A DNA stretch of 64,000 bases, from positions 62,001 through 126,000 of the forward strand of contig NZ_JARKNA010000010.1 in the NCBI RefSeq assembly GCF_029360765.1, written 5' to 3'. How positions within the stretch are numbered: the first letter of the stretch is position 1; each line of letters opens with the position of its first letter. Made by a program: the position numbers and the translations under genes. Of this stretch, positions 35,130-44,888 are shown piece after piece. Origin of the DNA: Terrimonas pollutisoli (lineage in GTDB: Bacteria > Bacteroidota > Bacteroidia > Chitinophagales > Chitinophagaceae). The notes below the pieces were generated by a model that was given only the letters and a program-made list of their open reading frames with translations, searched no databases and had not been told where the DNA came from.

Positions 35130-37133
35130 TTATCTTGTCAGTAATATTTTTTCATGGAAGGTATCATCGCCCACATGTACTTGTGCGAGGTATACACCCC
35201 TTGGTTGTTCTTTTAACTGATCTATGGTGATAACATTATAACCACGCTGTACGGTAGTATTGGTAACATGAATTAGTTTTCCGGACAATTCAAATATTTC
35301 CACCCGTATTTTGCTGCTGGTCTTTGCATCGACCTGTATTTGAACAATATCTTTTACCGGGTTAGGGAAGATGTTTACTATACCTTGCCCGGCAATTTTA
35401 ACTGGTATATTGATGATACTGCTATACTTATTGGCGCCACTCACGTTCACCAGTTTAATTCTATAATAAACGTTTGGACTATTTACTTTATCCAGCATGT
35501 CCTCGTAATAATAAGGTTTAGAACCTGCGGAATAAAGATGTGTTTCGACACGGTCAATCGTAGTAAAGTTGATGCCATCGAAACTTCTTTCTACTTCAAA
35601 ATATTTTACCTGGCCATCGCTTAAAAGCTTCCAGCTTAGTTTACTGATATTATCCGACAGCACGCCACGGAAATCAAAAAGATTACTGCTTAAGGTGGTG
35701 CAGGTGTTAAATGGCAACACCTGGACTGTGTCAGTGGCATATACAGAACAGCCAGCCTGTAAATATTGTGTTACGATATAAGTACCTGCATGGTCGACAT
35801 AAATAGAAGGACCTGTCGGGCTGCTAATGATACTACCGTCGGTGGTCGTCCATTGGTAGGTAGAAGTTGCAAGTGGGTTCGTCACATATATTTCTGCCAC
35901 TCCCGATCCGTCATCGCAAATCATCGGCGTTTCTGTCAGTGCCACGGCTCTTGGAGCCAGGAACAAATCAGTAGGCGCCACAAAATCTTTTAATTCCGCT
36001 GTAAAGGAGGCGGAAGCACGGGTTTTCACAACAATCCGGTTGAAAGGTGAGCTACATATATCACCGCCAAGTAAGGTTACCGGGTCGAGCCCCAGCTTGG
36101 TCAGGTTCACCGAAAATTCTATAAACTGGTTGGCTATATATTTACCATTCAATGTTGAAGCAGGCCCCGGGTTTGTGTAAGCGAGGCTGTTATCCTGCAA
36201 TACAAGACCAAAAGGACCGGACCATGTACTATTGCTACTTCCCAATCCCGTGTAAAAAGAGCCTGTTGAGTTGGGGGCTATGCTGGCATAACCATAGGTG
36301 GCACCAGAACCATCCCCATCAAAAAGACCTCCCCAGTTAAAGGAGGACGGTACTATAGCTTGCCAGTCCGTTTTTTTAACCCATATCCGGGCTTCTATAT
36401 TGGTTAGGGTACCGCTTTGAAACTCCCCGCTGAAAATGATATCACCGGGTCTTGTTATATTTCCTGCGGCATCAAATAACCAGGCCGTATGGCCAGCATC
36501 AGCTCCGTAACCATAAAATTTTTGGGAAACCCTGTCGTAGTAAATATCGGTCTGGTACATTTCAAAATCGAAATACCGGTTACCGGTAGTATTATCAAGC
36601 GATATACCACCAAACATCCATAAGGAATCGGTCGTATTAGGGCCCGCCCTTCTCACATGCACCATCATGTCAAGGATATCATTCTTGTCAGGAACGCCCT
36701 GCACACCTCCTGTCCACATGGCCGGACTCATCCCGTTTTTGTCGGAACCCGACACGTACACAGTTGTATCGGTTGCATGATAATCCCTTACAAAGATAGC
36801 GTCGAGCCAAAGCCTGTTTTGAACCACACTAAAGGAGGGTTTACTCATAGTGCGGTAAAAAGAGCTCATTCTTTTTTTCCATGGTGACGCATCAGCAAGA
36901 TAGGTCGCAATCATCGCCGCAGCACCGGTGGTATCAATCACAAATTCGCCGGTGCCAGCCGTTCCATTATTAAACCAGTCATCGTTGCCCGAAGCAACTG
37001 CTCCATTGGTATAATTAGCCCGCAGATCCCCATCTACCCCAAACCTTGCTTTGGTGGCAGGCCAGGTTATTTGTGCACTACCACTTGTCCAGCTAATCAG
37101 AACCAGTAAAATAACGTGTAAAAATGTTTTCAT
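35130..37133 (-). CDS. T9SS type A sorting-domain surface protein, 667 aa
   Basis: Signal peptide MKTFLHVILLVLISWTSGSAQ, then a large domain (ITWPATKARFGVDGDLRANYT...VSGSDKNGMSPAMWTGGVQGVPDKNDILDMMVHVRR...TDIYYDRVSQKFYGYGADAGH) that I recognise as a frequent extracellular beta domain in Bacteroidota but without a named function. After ~400 comes a PKD/Ig-like module (MICDDGSGVAEIYVTNPLATSTYQWTTTDG), then the linker FEVERSFDGINFTTIDRV and a T9SS sorting domain (VNIFPNPVKDIVQIQV...GVYLAQVHVGDDTFHEKILLTR). It is likely exported and attached to the cell surface or released. Confidence 0.85.
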   Translation of the reverse strand: MKTFLHVILLVLISWTSGSAQITWPATKARFGVDGDLRANYTNGAVASGNDDWFNNGTAGTGEFVIDTTGAAAMIATYLADASPWKKRMSSFYRTMSKPSFSVVQNRLWLDAIFVRDYHATDTTVYVSGSDKNGMSPAMWTGGVQGVPDKNDILDMMVHVRRAGPNTTDSLWMFGGISLDNTTGNRYFDFEMYQTDIYYDRVSQKFYGYGADAGHTAWLFDAAGNITRPGDIIFSGEFQSGTLTNIEARIWVKKTDWQAIVPSSFNWGGLFDGDGSGATYGYASIAPNSTGSFYTGLGSSNSTWSGPFGLVLQDNSLAYTNPGPASTLNGKYIANQFIEFSVNLTKLGLDPVTLLGGDICSSPFNRIVVKTRASASFTAELKDFVAPTDLFLAPRAVALTETPMICDDGSGVAEIYVTNPLATSTYQWTTTDGSIISSPTGPSIYVDHAGTYIVTQYLQAGCSVYATDTVQVLPFNTCTTLSSNLFDFRGVLSDNISKLSWKLLSDGQVKYFEVERSFDGINFTTIDRVETHLYSAGSKPYYYEDMLDKVNSPNVYYRIKLVNVSGANKYSSIINIPVKIAGQGIVNIFPNPVKDIVQIQVDAKTSSKIRVEIFELSGKLIHVTNTTVQRGYNVITIDQLKEQPRGVYLAQVHVGDDTFHEKILLTR

Positions 37134-37225
37134 AGAATGCTGTTTTTAATAACAGGATGTTCCCCAACACCTCTCTATAAAGGATTATTGCAAGGCAAAT
37201 GAGCCCTGCAATAATCGTGACTCAT

Positions 37226-37645
37226 TTAATGACTTACAATGCGTACTCCTGTGTATGCTGACGTAATGGATGTACCATCACCTTTTAGTCCTACCACCCG
37301 GTATGTGATATTACCGGGATAAACGCCGTTATCGGTGGCTTTGTAAGAACGGGAACCATTGCAGGGCGTAGAGGTTACGTCTTCCCACACTGCGTACTCA
37401 TCGTTAGGATCTTCGTAAGTTTTTTGCAGCAGGAAGGTAACAACTCCCTCGCTGGCGTCAACAGACCAGGATGTGGTAACACCTTTACCCTGGCGGTGCG
37501 ATCTAACATTTGAAATGCCATTTGCTGTTGGCTTTTCAGCTGTTACTACCGTAGCCTTTGTTGATCCTTCAGTTGGTACAGGTGCTGTCCAGGCAGCAGT
37601 GAAAAGAATTGCTGTAAATCCAATAATTGAGAATTGCGCTTTCAT
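37226..37645 (-). CDS. Small exported fibronectin-like protein, 139 aa
   Basis: Signal peptide (MKAQFSIIGFTAILFTAAWTAP) and one beta domain: VRSHRQGKGVTTSWSVDASEGVVTFLLQKTYEDPNDEYAVWEDVT...RSYKATDNGVYPGNITYRVVGLKGDGTSITS. This resembles the Fn3-like linker that precedes sorting domains in the neighbouring T9SS proteins, yet it has no sorting domain and is encoded alone, upstream of the 667-residue T9SS gene on the same strand (92 bp). It may be a periplasmic or secreted partner. Confidence 0.72.
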   Translation of the reverse strand: MKAQFSIIGFTAILFTAAWTAPVPTEGSTKATVVTAEKPTANGISNVRSHRQGKGVTTSWSVDASEGVVTFLLQKTYEDPNDEYAVWEDVTSTPCNGSRSYKATDNGVYPGNITYRVVGLKGDGTSITSAYTGVRIVSH

Positions 37646-37786
37646 AAGGTTGTGATTTTTATGAGTTAAAACTAAGGGGCGTGCAGTTCATAAAAAAGGT
37701 AAGAACGCCTGCAATTTGTACCATTCTTTTCGGCATCCATTTGCGTTAAACAACATCAGGGCCGAATGGGGTTATTACTAGTAAAA

Positions 37787-37809
37787 AGCCCCTCCGGGCA
37801 AGAGGGGCT
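37787..37809 (-). terminator. Terminator of the 1200-residue T9SS gene
   Basis: Stem AGCCCCTC / GAGGGGCT (37787-37794 with 37802-37809), 7-base loop, five T after it on the minus strand. Confidence 0.87.
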
Positions 37810-37873
37810 AAAATTCAAAACTAAACTAAAACTAATAAACCTACTTTAACACACTGAGATTGTGTACAATGCT

Positions 37874-40800
37874 TTATAATTTTTGGAATTTGATATTTTG
37901 GTCCAGGCCTGCTCCTGAAACTTGCAGGTAGTATAAGCCAGCTGACAGGCCAGCTACCGGAATAGACACATTGTTATTACCCTTTTTGATATGAACAACA
38001 TTTTGTTTCAATACGCGGCCACCGTTATCAATAAGTTTCCAGGTTGCCTTTCCGCTTTTAGTGGCAGTAATGTTCAGCTTTGTTTCATCGGTAGCCGGGT
38101 TTGGTGATACAATTATCTTATTAGTAATGTCCGCCAGGGCAATCGTAACAATCGATGAATACTTATATTGACCGTCTGCATCAACCATTTTCAACCGATA
38201 ATAAATGATTGTTGAAGAAAGGGTATTGACATCATGATCTATATGTGAGTATTGAATAGCGGCTGTACTGTTACCATTGGCGGTCACTTTACCTATATTT
38301 TCAAAATTCCTGTTATCTATACTTCTTTCAACTATGAAATGCGAGGCATTGTTCTCGTTGATTGTTTCCCATTGCAGAACAGCCGAATTGTTTTGTAAAG
38401 AGCCTTTGAAGTAAACCAGTTCGACCGGTAAGGTAATAGCACTCGTGCCAAAATAAAATGAAGAGAAGGAGTTGATATTCGCTTGCAACATATACCCGTT
38501 TGCTCCATGTGCTTCTGCATACGCAGGAGTGATCAATTGGGTATTTGATGCAATGGCCGAACCGCAGGCATCATTATTTTTCAGAATTTTCAAGTCAGTG
38601 ATCGCTGATACACCGCTTGCGGCATCAGCATCCATCTCATCAAATTCCGCTTTGGTCATATAAAGTCTTATAGCAACCGAAGAAGAAGGTTGTACAGCAG
38701 GGGTGATGGTTATGTTTCGATGCAAATAACGTTTTCCAAATTGCTGGCGTATGGCTCCCGATTTGGTGTAAAAGGATGAGGTGACGGCTCCAAGATTATT
38801 TCCATTGGCCTTGATCTCGGCCAGGATATTTCCATCGGCCCCGGTAATGGGAACCCAAAGATTATTGTTGGTATTATCAATGGTGATGGTGGTTCCATCG
38901 GCGCAATTATTTAATGTACCTGTCGTAACATCAATGGAAGCGGGGATAGAACTTTTGCCAGCGTTATCATTATATCCCAGGAATGTATATTTCTGCACAC
39001 ACCCTGCGCAGTTAGGAACGACAGGATTGGCTGATCCCGGACCCGATGTAGTGGAGCTATTATCCATTATTACAAAAATATCTTTACCATCAGGAGAAAA
39101 AGCAAGGTCCCTGAAACGGTTTTGACTATTAAAATAGCTTATGGTATCGCTAACTGAATTGGTAGGCGCCGTAGCCGTGCCTGCTGCATCTAATCTTATT
39201 CTCAAAAGCCGGCCCCATTTTAATGAAGCTGCCACCAAAGAATTCTTCCAACCGGGAATTAAAGTATTTGTATAAACATCTAACCCCGACCACGCTTCTG
39301 TAGGCCAACCAGGCGCAGGGGTTGCATTACCAGGATTGGTTTGCCAGATACTAGTGACGGTGGCCTGTGGTACAGCATAAGCCGAAAAAAGAGGATCTTT
39401 ATAAAGCCCGTTTCCTGATGCATCTATAGTGGCCTTGTTTGTAGCCTCATTGCCTATAGGCGGACAGCTCGAAACGCCACTGTTATCAGTCCATGGTGCA
39501 CCGGCAGAGATGCTGGTATTGGTGCCTTGTGCTGAATTACCATTATAATTGCCGTCAACAAAACCCTGTATTAATGGATGTCCGTAATTTCTAAAGGGTT
39601 CTATAATGTTTATCTCATCATCACTATATGGACCGTGAGAGGAACCATACAAAGTATTTGAAGTTGAATCGTATGCAAAGCCCTGGTTATTTCTTATACC
39701 AATACTATACACAGCGCTGGTAGTTGAATATGGATTATCACTTGGTATCCACGATCCGCTAATCGGTTCAAGATTAAATCGTAAAATTTTCCCTTCGTAC
39801 GAATTGGGATTTTGTGCATTGTTAGGACGCAGCCTGTTGGCAAACTGACCTGAGCCCATATCACCTGCAGCGTAAAATAAATAGTTCGGTCCGCCGGGAG
39901 TAACGGGAGCAATTATCATTCTTTGAGAATTATGATCCTGCCCTCCTGGTATGGTATCACAAACTACTGCTGGCGAACCCAATTTTCCTGTGCCACTATT
40001 ATAGGTGAACCTGACAATTTTATTTCTAAAGAATATTCCTCCTGAACCGGATGCAGTAGATAAGTATCTGTGAACATAAGATATATACACAAAATCATAA
40101 AGGCCCGTTCCGTCCAAAAATTTTGGATGAATTGCCAAGCCCGCCAAACCACCCTGCGGCCAGGCATTAGCGCTACTGTTCCAGTTTGATGTGCTTGTAA
40201 GATTCACAGCTCTCAAAGAATCTGCCCCCCAGGCACTAAGATCAGTGCTTGTTGAATTAAGATCTAACACAGTTGTTTTAGTTCCGGTACCGGGGTCCAT
40301 CCTATAAACTCTATATCCTCTCGATTCAGTTATCCATAATTTATCGTCGGGACCGTAAGTAATTTCCCATGGATATTGTAAAACGCCGGAACCTGAAAGA
40401 ATCGTCTGTTTATAAACTTCATTCATACGGCCTGCAGCTACCGTCACAGGTGGTGTGGGATGGGTTACGCATATATTAAATCCTCCATTACTGCCAACAC
40501 TGCTGCCGATATTTGAAATTCTTACATAATAAGTAATACCAATGGTCAAAGAAGATGAAGTTAACGAGGTGGTACCACAAGTAAGAGAAGTTAGTGAACC
40601 ACATGTTCCACTGTACAATTGTATTTCAGGATTGGTGAAACTAGTTCCCTGCCCGCTGATTGTAACTGTATGGGAGTTATTTGAAGCAACAAATTTGTAC
40701 CAAACATCATAGTGTGTTCCAATGCTTTCGCAGCCAGCAGGAAGACCTGCTGAAGCGGTGGCATTTACAATTGTACCAGACGTGGGAGACGAACAACTGG

Positions 40801-41476
40801 TAGCTGAAGTTAATGTTGTCGCTCCACTGCAATCATCGTTTGATGGAGGAGGTGTTGGATGCGTGAGGCAAATATCAAATTTTGGCGTTTGACCTGAGCC
40901 AGAAGGGCTAGCTCCGACGTTGGAAACTCTTATATAATAAGTAATGCCAATTGTTAACGAATTTGCTGTTGCCGTAGTAGAACCACAGGCTTGAGAAGTA
41001 AAATTTGCATAAGCGGTTCCACTGAATATCTGTACTTCTGGATTGGTGACGTTGTTTCCAAAATGTCCGATTGTAACAGTTTCTGAAGTACTTGCCGCAA
41101 CAAATGAGAACCAGACATCGTAGTGTGTGCCGGCACTGCAACCAGCAGGTACGCCGGCACTTGCAGTTGAACCATTTAAGGAATAAGTAGGGTTACCATT
41201 TGTAGGAATAGTACAGGATGTGCTTGAGGTTAATGAAACAGGGCTAGTACTATTGAACTCATCCGTCTGACTAAAACTTTGTTTAGGTAAAAACAAACTG
41301 AAAAAAGAAACTAAGAAAATGAATAAACTGGTAATAATACCGGTTCTGGAAGGTAGACACATGGTTTTAAAAGGACTTGAAGTAGAGCAATTGTCATTAC
41401 CCGGTGGCGTTGCAAATAGGTGGTTTGAAATAAAAAGAACTAAAAGAACGGTGGTTCGTTTAAAAACTGATAACAT
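37874..41476 (-). CDS. T9SS glucose/sorbosone dehydrogenase-like surface protein with PPC-type domains
   Basis: 1200 residues. Two ~125-residue jelly-roll (PPC-like) domains (CTIPTNGNPTYSLNGSTASAGVPAGCSAGTHYDVWFSFVA..., SNDDCSGATTLTSATSCSSP...) precede a six-bladed beta-propeller of the GSDH/sorbosone dehydrogenase type, with GGLAGLAIHPKF and DHNSQRM (His in the catalytic position). A T9SS linker and sorting domain close the protein (KIIVSPNPATDETKLNIT...GLYYLQVSGAG). These enzymes are usually PQQ-dependent sugar oxidases. The 5' end is odd: a first signal peptide (MLSVFKRTTVLLVLFISNHLFA) is followed by PPGNDNCSTSS and then a second one starting at M39 (41362). A -7 element at 41500 favours the longer form. 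Confidence 0.88.
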   Translation of the reverse strand: MLSVFKRTTVLLVLFISNHLFATPPGNDNCSTSSPFKTMCLPSRTGIITSLFIFLVSFFSLFLPKQSFSQTDEFNSTSPVSLTSSTSCTIPTNGNPTYSLNGSTASAGVPAGCSAGTHYDVWFSFVAASTSETVTIGHFGNNVTNPEVQIFSGTAYANFTSQACGSTTATANSLTIGITYYIRVSNVGASPSGSGQTPKFDICLTHPTPPPSNDDCSGATTLTSATSCSSPTSGTIVNATASAGLPAGCESIGTHYDVWYKFVASNNSHTVTISGQGTSFTNPEIQLYSGTCGSLTSLTCGTTSLTSSSLTIGITYYVRISNIGSSVGSNGGFNICVTHPTPPVTVAAGRMNEVYKQTILSGSGVLQYPWEITYGPDDKLWITESRGYRVYRMDPGTGTKTTVLDLNSTSTDLSAWGADSLRAVNLTSTSNWNSSANAWPQGGLAGLAIHPKFLDGTGLYDFVYISYVHRYLSTASGSGGIFFRNKIVRFTYNSGTGKLGSPAVVCDTIPGGQDHNSQRMIIAPVTPGGPNYLFYAAGDMGSGQFANRLRPNNAQNPNSYEGKILRFNLEPISGSWIPSDNPYSTTSAVYSIGIRNNQGFAYDSTSNTLYGSSHGPYSDDEINIIEPFRNYGHPLIQGFVDGNYNGNSAQGTNTSISAGAPWTDNSGVSSCPPIGNEATNKATIDASGNGLYKDPLFSAYAVPQATVTSIWQTNPGNATPAPGWPTEAWSGLDVYTNTLIPGWKNSLVAASLKWGRLLRIRLDAAGTATAPTNSVSDTISYFNSQNRFRDLAFSPDGKDIFVIMDNSSTTSGPGSANPVVPNCAGCVQKYTFLGYNDNAGKSSIPASIDVTTGTLNNCADGTTITIDNTNNNLWVPITGADGNILAEIKANGNNLGAVTSSFYTKSGAIRQQFGKRYLHRNITITPAVQPSSSVAIRLYMTKAEFDEMDADAASGVSAITDLKILKNNDACGSAIASNTQLITPAYAEAHGANGYMLQANINSFSSFYFGTSAITLPVELVYFKGSLQNNSAVLQWETINENNASHFIVERSIDNRNFENIGKVTANGNSTAAIQYSHIDHDVNTLSSTIIYYRLKMVDADGQYKYSSIVTIALADITNKIIVSPNPATDETKLNITATKSGKATWKLIDNGGRVLKQNVVHIKKGNNNVSIPVAGLSAGLYYLQVSGAGLDQNIKFQKL

Positions 41477-41499
41477 GGTTTTTCTGGTGGATTTAGCCC

Positions 41500-41507
41500 C
41501 AAACTTA
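41500..41507 (-). promoter_or_regulatory. Possible -7 element (TAAGTTTG) for the 1200-residue T9SS gene
   Basis: TAAGTTTG matches TAnnTTTG; transcription would begin about 17 bases before the ATG at 41476. No TTG at the right spacing was found. Confidence 0.35.
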
Positions 41508-41589
41508 GGAATTGTATTTTTTTAAACATAAGTAGTATCGCCCAATTATTACAAGTAAAAACACTTATTAATTTAAAGTGGAAGTTCTA

Positions 41590-41620
41590 TTGTCAATTAA
41601 AAATGCTTGCCTTTATTTTG
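41590..41620 (+). promoter_or_regulatory. Putative promoter of the 1045-residue T9SS gene
   Basis: TTG at 41590-41592, 21-bp spacer, then TATTTTG at 41614-41620 (one base shorter than the TAnnTTTG consensus). It places the transcription start after the upstream in-frame ATG (41607) and so supports the ATG at 41658. Moderate support. Confidence 0.42.
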
Positions 41621-41657
41621 GCGTTTATCCATCATCCAAAAAACCAATCACCATCTC

Positions 41658-44600
41658 ATGAAACGTTATTTCCCGTTTCAAGCTCTTTCGTCAGCTCTTT
41701 TTTCTTTTGGGCTTGTACTATTTTCTTCACTGAGTTCATTTGCACAACCTTCTAACGATGCTTGCGCATCTGCGATTAGCATAACACAAGGTGCCAGCTG
41801 CACTAATACATCAGGGACTTTAATAAGTGCCACATACGCCGCAATTACAGGCCCGTGTGGTCAAGGTACAGGCAACAAACCAGATGTTTGGTATTCGTTC
41901 GTTGCGGCTACAAGTAATGTCTCTGTGACGCTAAGCTCAACAACGTTTAACAAGCCTGGTCTACAACTTTATTCTGATTGCCCTGCTGTTACTTCGATAA
42001 TTTGTGGTTACTCAAATGGCACCAGCACTTCAATAAACGCCACATCTTTGACAGTTGGTGCTACCTATTATATTCGGGTTTACGATCATAATGGTAGTAC
42101 AGGAACTTTCAATATATGTGTTACAACTGTTGCCTTAGCTGGCGATGAATGCGCCACCGCAACTTCATTAGTTTCAAACGGCGGCTGTATCAACACATCC
42201 GCCACTCTTATTGGCGCTACTGCCAGTGGTGGTATCCCCACAGGTTGTGCTTCTGCGGGTACTCATTATGATGTATGGTTCAGTTTTGTTGCCGTACAAT
42301 CGTCAGAACTTATCACTTTTAAAAAGAATAATCCAAGTAATATTTCAAATCCGGAATTGCAATTATTCAGCGGTGGCTGCGGAACCTTAACCTCCCTTCA
42401 ATGCGGTACTACTTCCATAGCAGCTACGGGATTGACACCAAGCGCAACATATTATGTAAGAGTATCTCAGGTGGGGGGAAGCGCACTTGCAACCAGGGGA
42501 GGTTTTGATATTTGCGTCACACATTCCGCTACTCCACCGGCAACAATTGATTATAGCAAGAGCTATGTAAATATAAGTAAGGGCACTGGTGGGGGTACGG
42601 TCAATCCCGGAGACACCCTTGAAATACGGGCTACTTTTGTTGTTCGTTCCGGTACTGGCACTGCAGACAGTCTCGCCTTTTTTGATACTTTATATGCAGC
42701 AGAGGGTTTGGCCCTGGTCCCCGGGTCCCTTGCCTTACGGACAAACGAGGGTAAATTGTATAAATCATTTACAGATAACTACGATACAGATGCAGGTTGG
42801 AAACTAGAGTCAGCAAACAATACTTTAGACACTGTCATTCAAATAAATTTTGGTGCTAATGCTTCCAATGTAAGGAGAGGAAGTTTGACCAATACTTCAA
42901 GACCATCGGTCTTCGGAAGCACTTGCATCATCATGGCCACATATAGGGTAGTTGTTACTGCGTCTTATAACAACCTGATAAATATGGGCGGTGGATCTTT
43001 GACCCTATTAAACGGAGGAAATTACAGCGATTTAAAATTCAACTCCACCAATGTAATGGTATACTCCAGCCCGGGCCTTTGCCCGAACGCTGTTTCACCA
43101 ACAAATGCTTTAGGTGCAGAATCAAATGGAACATTCGGAACTCCTTCAGGTAGTGCACCATTGGCAAGAAACCGCGGCACTTCTCCATATACTACTTATT
43201 TGTACCGACCATTTACAGCGACTGGTGGCCCTAACGATTATTATTATGCCGTAGCTAATAACACCAGCCAGATATATACAACATTAAATGATTGGGCAAA
43301 ATCAGATGGGACTAATCACCGCCTTTTTGGTCATTGGGACATTACAGGTGATCACACCAACGCAAGCAATTCTTTAGTTGGGAACCTGGCCTGTGATACC
43401 ACTCAGCCCGTTAGTCCCTCAAACCCATGTGGCTATATGCTGGTTGTAAATTCCGCTTATAAAGCAGATACAGCATTCACTTACACCGTTGCTAATCTTT
43501 GTCCTAACACCTACTATGAAATTTCAGCATGGTTTAAGAACATTTGCTATAAATGTGGATGTGATTCAACCGGAACGGCTTCTGGAAATGCCGGATATAT
43601 TCCAACAGCCACTGGTGATTCTTCGGGAGTAAGACCTAATATTGCCTTCGATGTAAATGGTTCCGATTATTATACTACAGGCGACCTTTTATATCTTGGG
43701 CTTAGTGGCGGACAAACAGGATCCGATGCTGCCAATCGATGGATAAAAAAGGGATTTACCTATCTCACAGGCGCAGCTGAAACTTCATTTACATTAACAC
43801 TTAGAAATAATGCACCAGGAGGTGGTGGTAATGATTGGGCCTTGGATGATATTGCAGTAGCCACCTGCTTGCCTTCAATGAGCTATTCGCCTTCACTGGC
43901 GCCAAATGTTTGCGAAGGAAATGCCCTGGCTATTCATGATACGATACGTTCTTATTTAGATAACTATATCCATTATATATGGCAAAAAAGTGTGAATAAT
44001 GGATCTTCATGGTCAGATGTAACAGCACCGGCTTCAGTTACGCTTGGTGCCCCTGTAAACGGACAATATGAATTTGTAACCTCCTACACTATTCCGCCCG
44101 CCAGCACAACAGTTGCTGATAGCGGTACTTTATATCGTGTATTGGTGGCTACAGCAGCCAGCAACCTTGGCACCTCTTCCTGCCAGGTCACCGATGGCAT
44201 CAGCATTATCAACCTGGCGGTAAATGATTGTACGCCGATATTAGCAACAGAATTATTATCCTTTAACGGAAAATTGTTAGACAATAAAGCATCCCTTGCC
44301 TGGTCTACATCCAAGGAAGACGCACCACTGATATTCATCATTGAAAAAAGCAGTGATGGTACCAACTTCGTTACAGCCGGTGAATTGTCCGCTTATTACA
44401 ATAACAATGAAACCAACCGCTATATCTTTCTTGACCCAATAGCAGCGGGTGATAAAACATGGTATAGAATTGTGATGATAACACCGGCAGGAAAGAAGAA
44501 GTATAGCTCAGTGATACAATTACGCAATACCATTCCGGACTTTGCCATTACCAATGTTATTAACCCTTTTAGCGGCAACCTTAAATTTGATATCATGACA

Positions 44601-44795
44601 GCCAATAATTCATCAATAATCATTGACCTGATAGATATATCCGGCAAGACGGTTATGACAAGTAAGCAGCAAGTTTATGCCGGTATCAATAGTATGAACT
44701 TAACCAATACCCAATCATTAGCATCAGGTATTTATACATTACGGATCGCAAACAAAGACATGTTTATTACCAAACGGGTTGTAAAAAGAAATTAA
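41658..44795 (+). CDS. T9SS surface protein with PPC-type domains (intact paralogue of the frameshifted gene)
   Basis: Start at ATG 41658 (MKRYFPFQALSSALFSFGLVLFSSLSSFAQ). Two jelly-roll domains (SNDACASAISITQGASC..., GDECATATSLVSNGGC...GTHYDVWFSFVA) are followed by a region shared with the broken gene at 32508-34870 (SYVNISKGTGGGTVNPGDTLEIRATF, later HRLFGHWDITGDHT, CGYMLVVNSAYKAD, NVCEGNALAIHDTIRSYLDNYIHYIW) and a T9SS sorting domain (FAITNVINPFSGNLKFDIMT...SGIYTLRIANKDMFITKRVVKRN). It is 1045 residues and intact. Its divergent neighbour shares the jelly-roll domains. Likely a surface adhesin or binding protein; no enzymatic domain is visible. Confidence 0.87.
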   Translation: MKRYFPFQALSSALFSFGLVLFSSLSSFAQPSNDACASAISITQGASCTNTSGTLISATYAAITGPCGQGTGNKPDVWYSFVAATSNVSVTLSSTTFNKPGLQLYSDCPAVTSIICGYSNGTSTSINATSLTVGATYYIRVYDHNGSTGTFNICVTTVALAGDECATATSLVSNGGCINTSATLIGATASGGIPTGCASAGTHYDVWFSFVAVQSSELITFKKNNPSNISNPELQLFSGGCGTLTSLQCGTTSIAATGLTPSATYYVRVSQVGGSALATRGGFDICVTHSATPPATIDYSKSYVNISKGTGGGTVNPGDTLEIRATFVVRSGTGTADSLAFFDTLYAAEGLALVPGSLALRTNEGKLYKSFTDNYDTDAGWKLESANNTLDTVIQINFGANASNVRRGSLTNTSRPSVFGSTCIIMATYRVVVTASYNNLINMGGGSLTLLNGGNYSDLKFNSTNVMVYSSPGLCPNAVSPTNALGAESNGTFGTPSGSAPLARNRGTSPYTTYLYRPFTATGGPNDYYYAVANNTSQIYTTLNDWAKSDGTNHRLFGHWDITGDHTNASNSLVGNLACDTTQPVSPSNPCGYMLVVNSAYKADTAFTYTVANLCPNTYYEISAWFKNICYKCGCDSTGTASGNAGYIPTATGDSSGVRPNIAFDVNGSDYYTTGDLLYLGLSGGQTGSDAANRWIKKGFTYLTGAAETSFTLTLRNNAPGGGGNDWALDDIAVATCLPSMSYSPSLAPNVCEGNALAIHDTIRSYLDNYIHYIWQKSVNNGSSWSDVTAPASVTLGAPVNGQYEFVTSYTIPPASTTVADSGTLYRVLVATAASNLGTSSCQVTDGISIINLAVNDCTPILATELLSFNGKLLDNKASLAWSTSKEDAPLIFIIEKSSDGTNFVTAGELSAYYNNNETNRYIFLDPIAAGDKTWYRIVMITPAGKKKYSSVIQLRNTIPDFAITNVINPFSGNLKFDIMTANNSSIIIDLIDISGKTVMTSKQQVYAGINSMNLTNTQSLASGIYTLRIANKDMFITKRVVKRN

Positions 44796-44817
44796 GAAAA
44801 GAATCAACCGGAAGTTT

Positions 44818-44847
44818 AAACGGGAATGCTGGTCAGCATTCCCGTTT
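44818..44847 (+). terminator. Terminator of the 1045-residue T9SS gene
   Basis: Perfect 13-bp stem AAACGGGAATGCT / AGCATTCCCGTTT, tetraloop GGTC, then GCTTTT. Confidence 0.9.
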
Positions 44848-44888
44848 GCTTTTAAAACAGTATTTTTACAAACTTTAATTATTCATAA

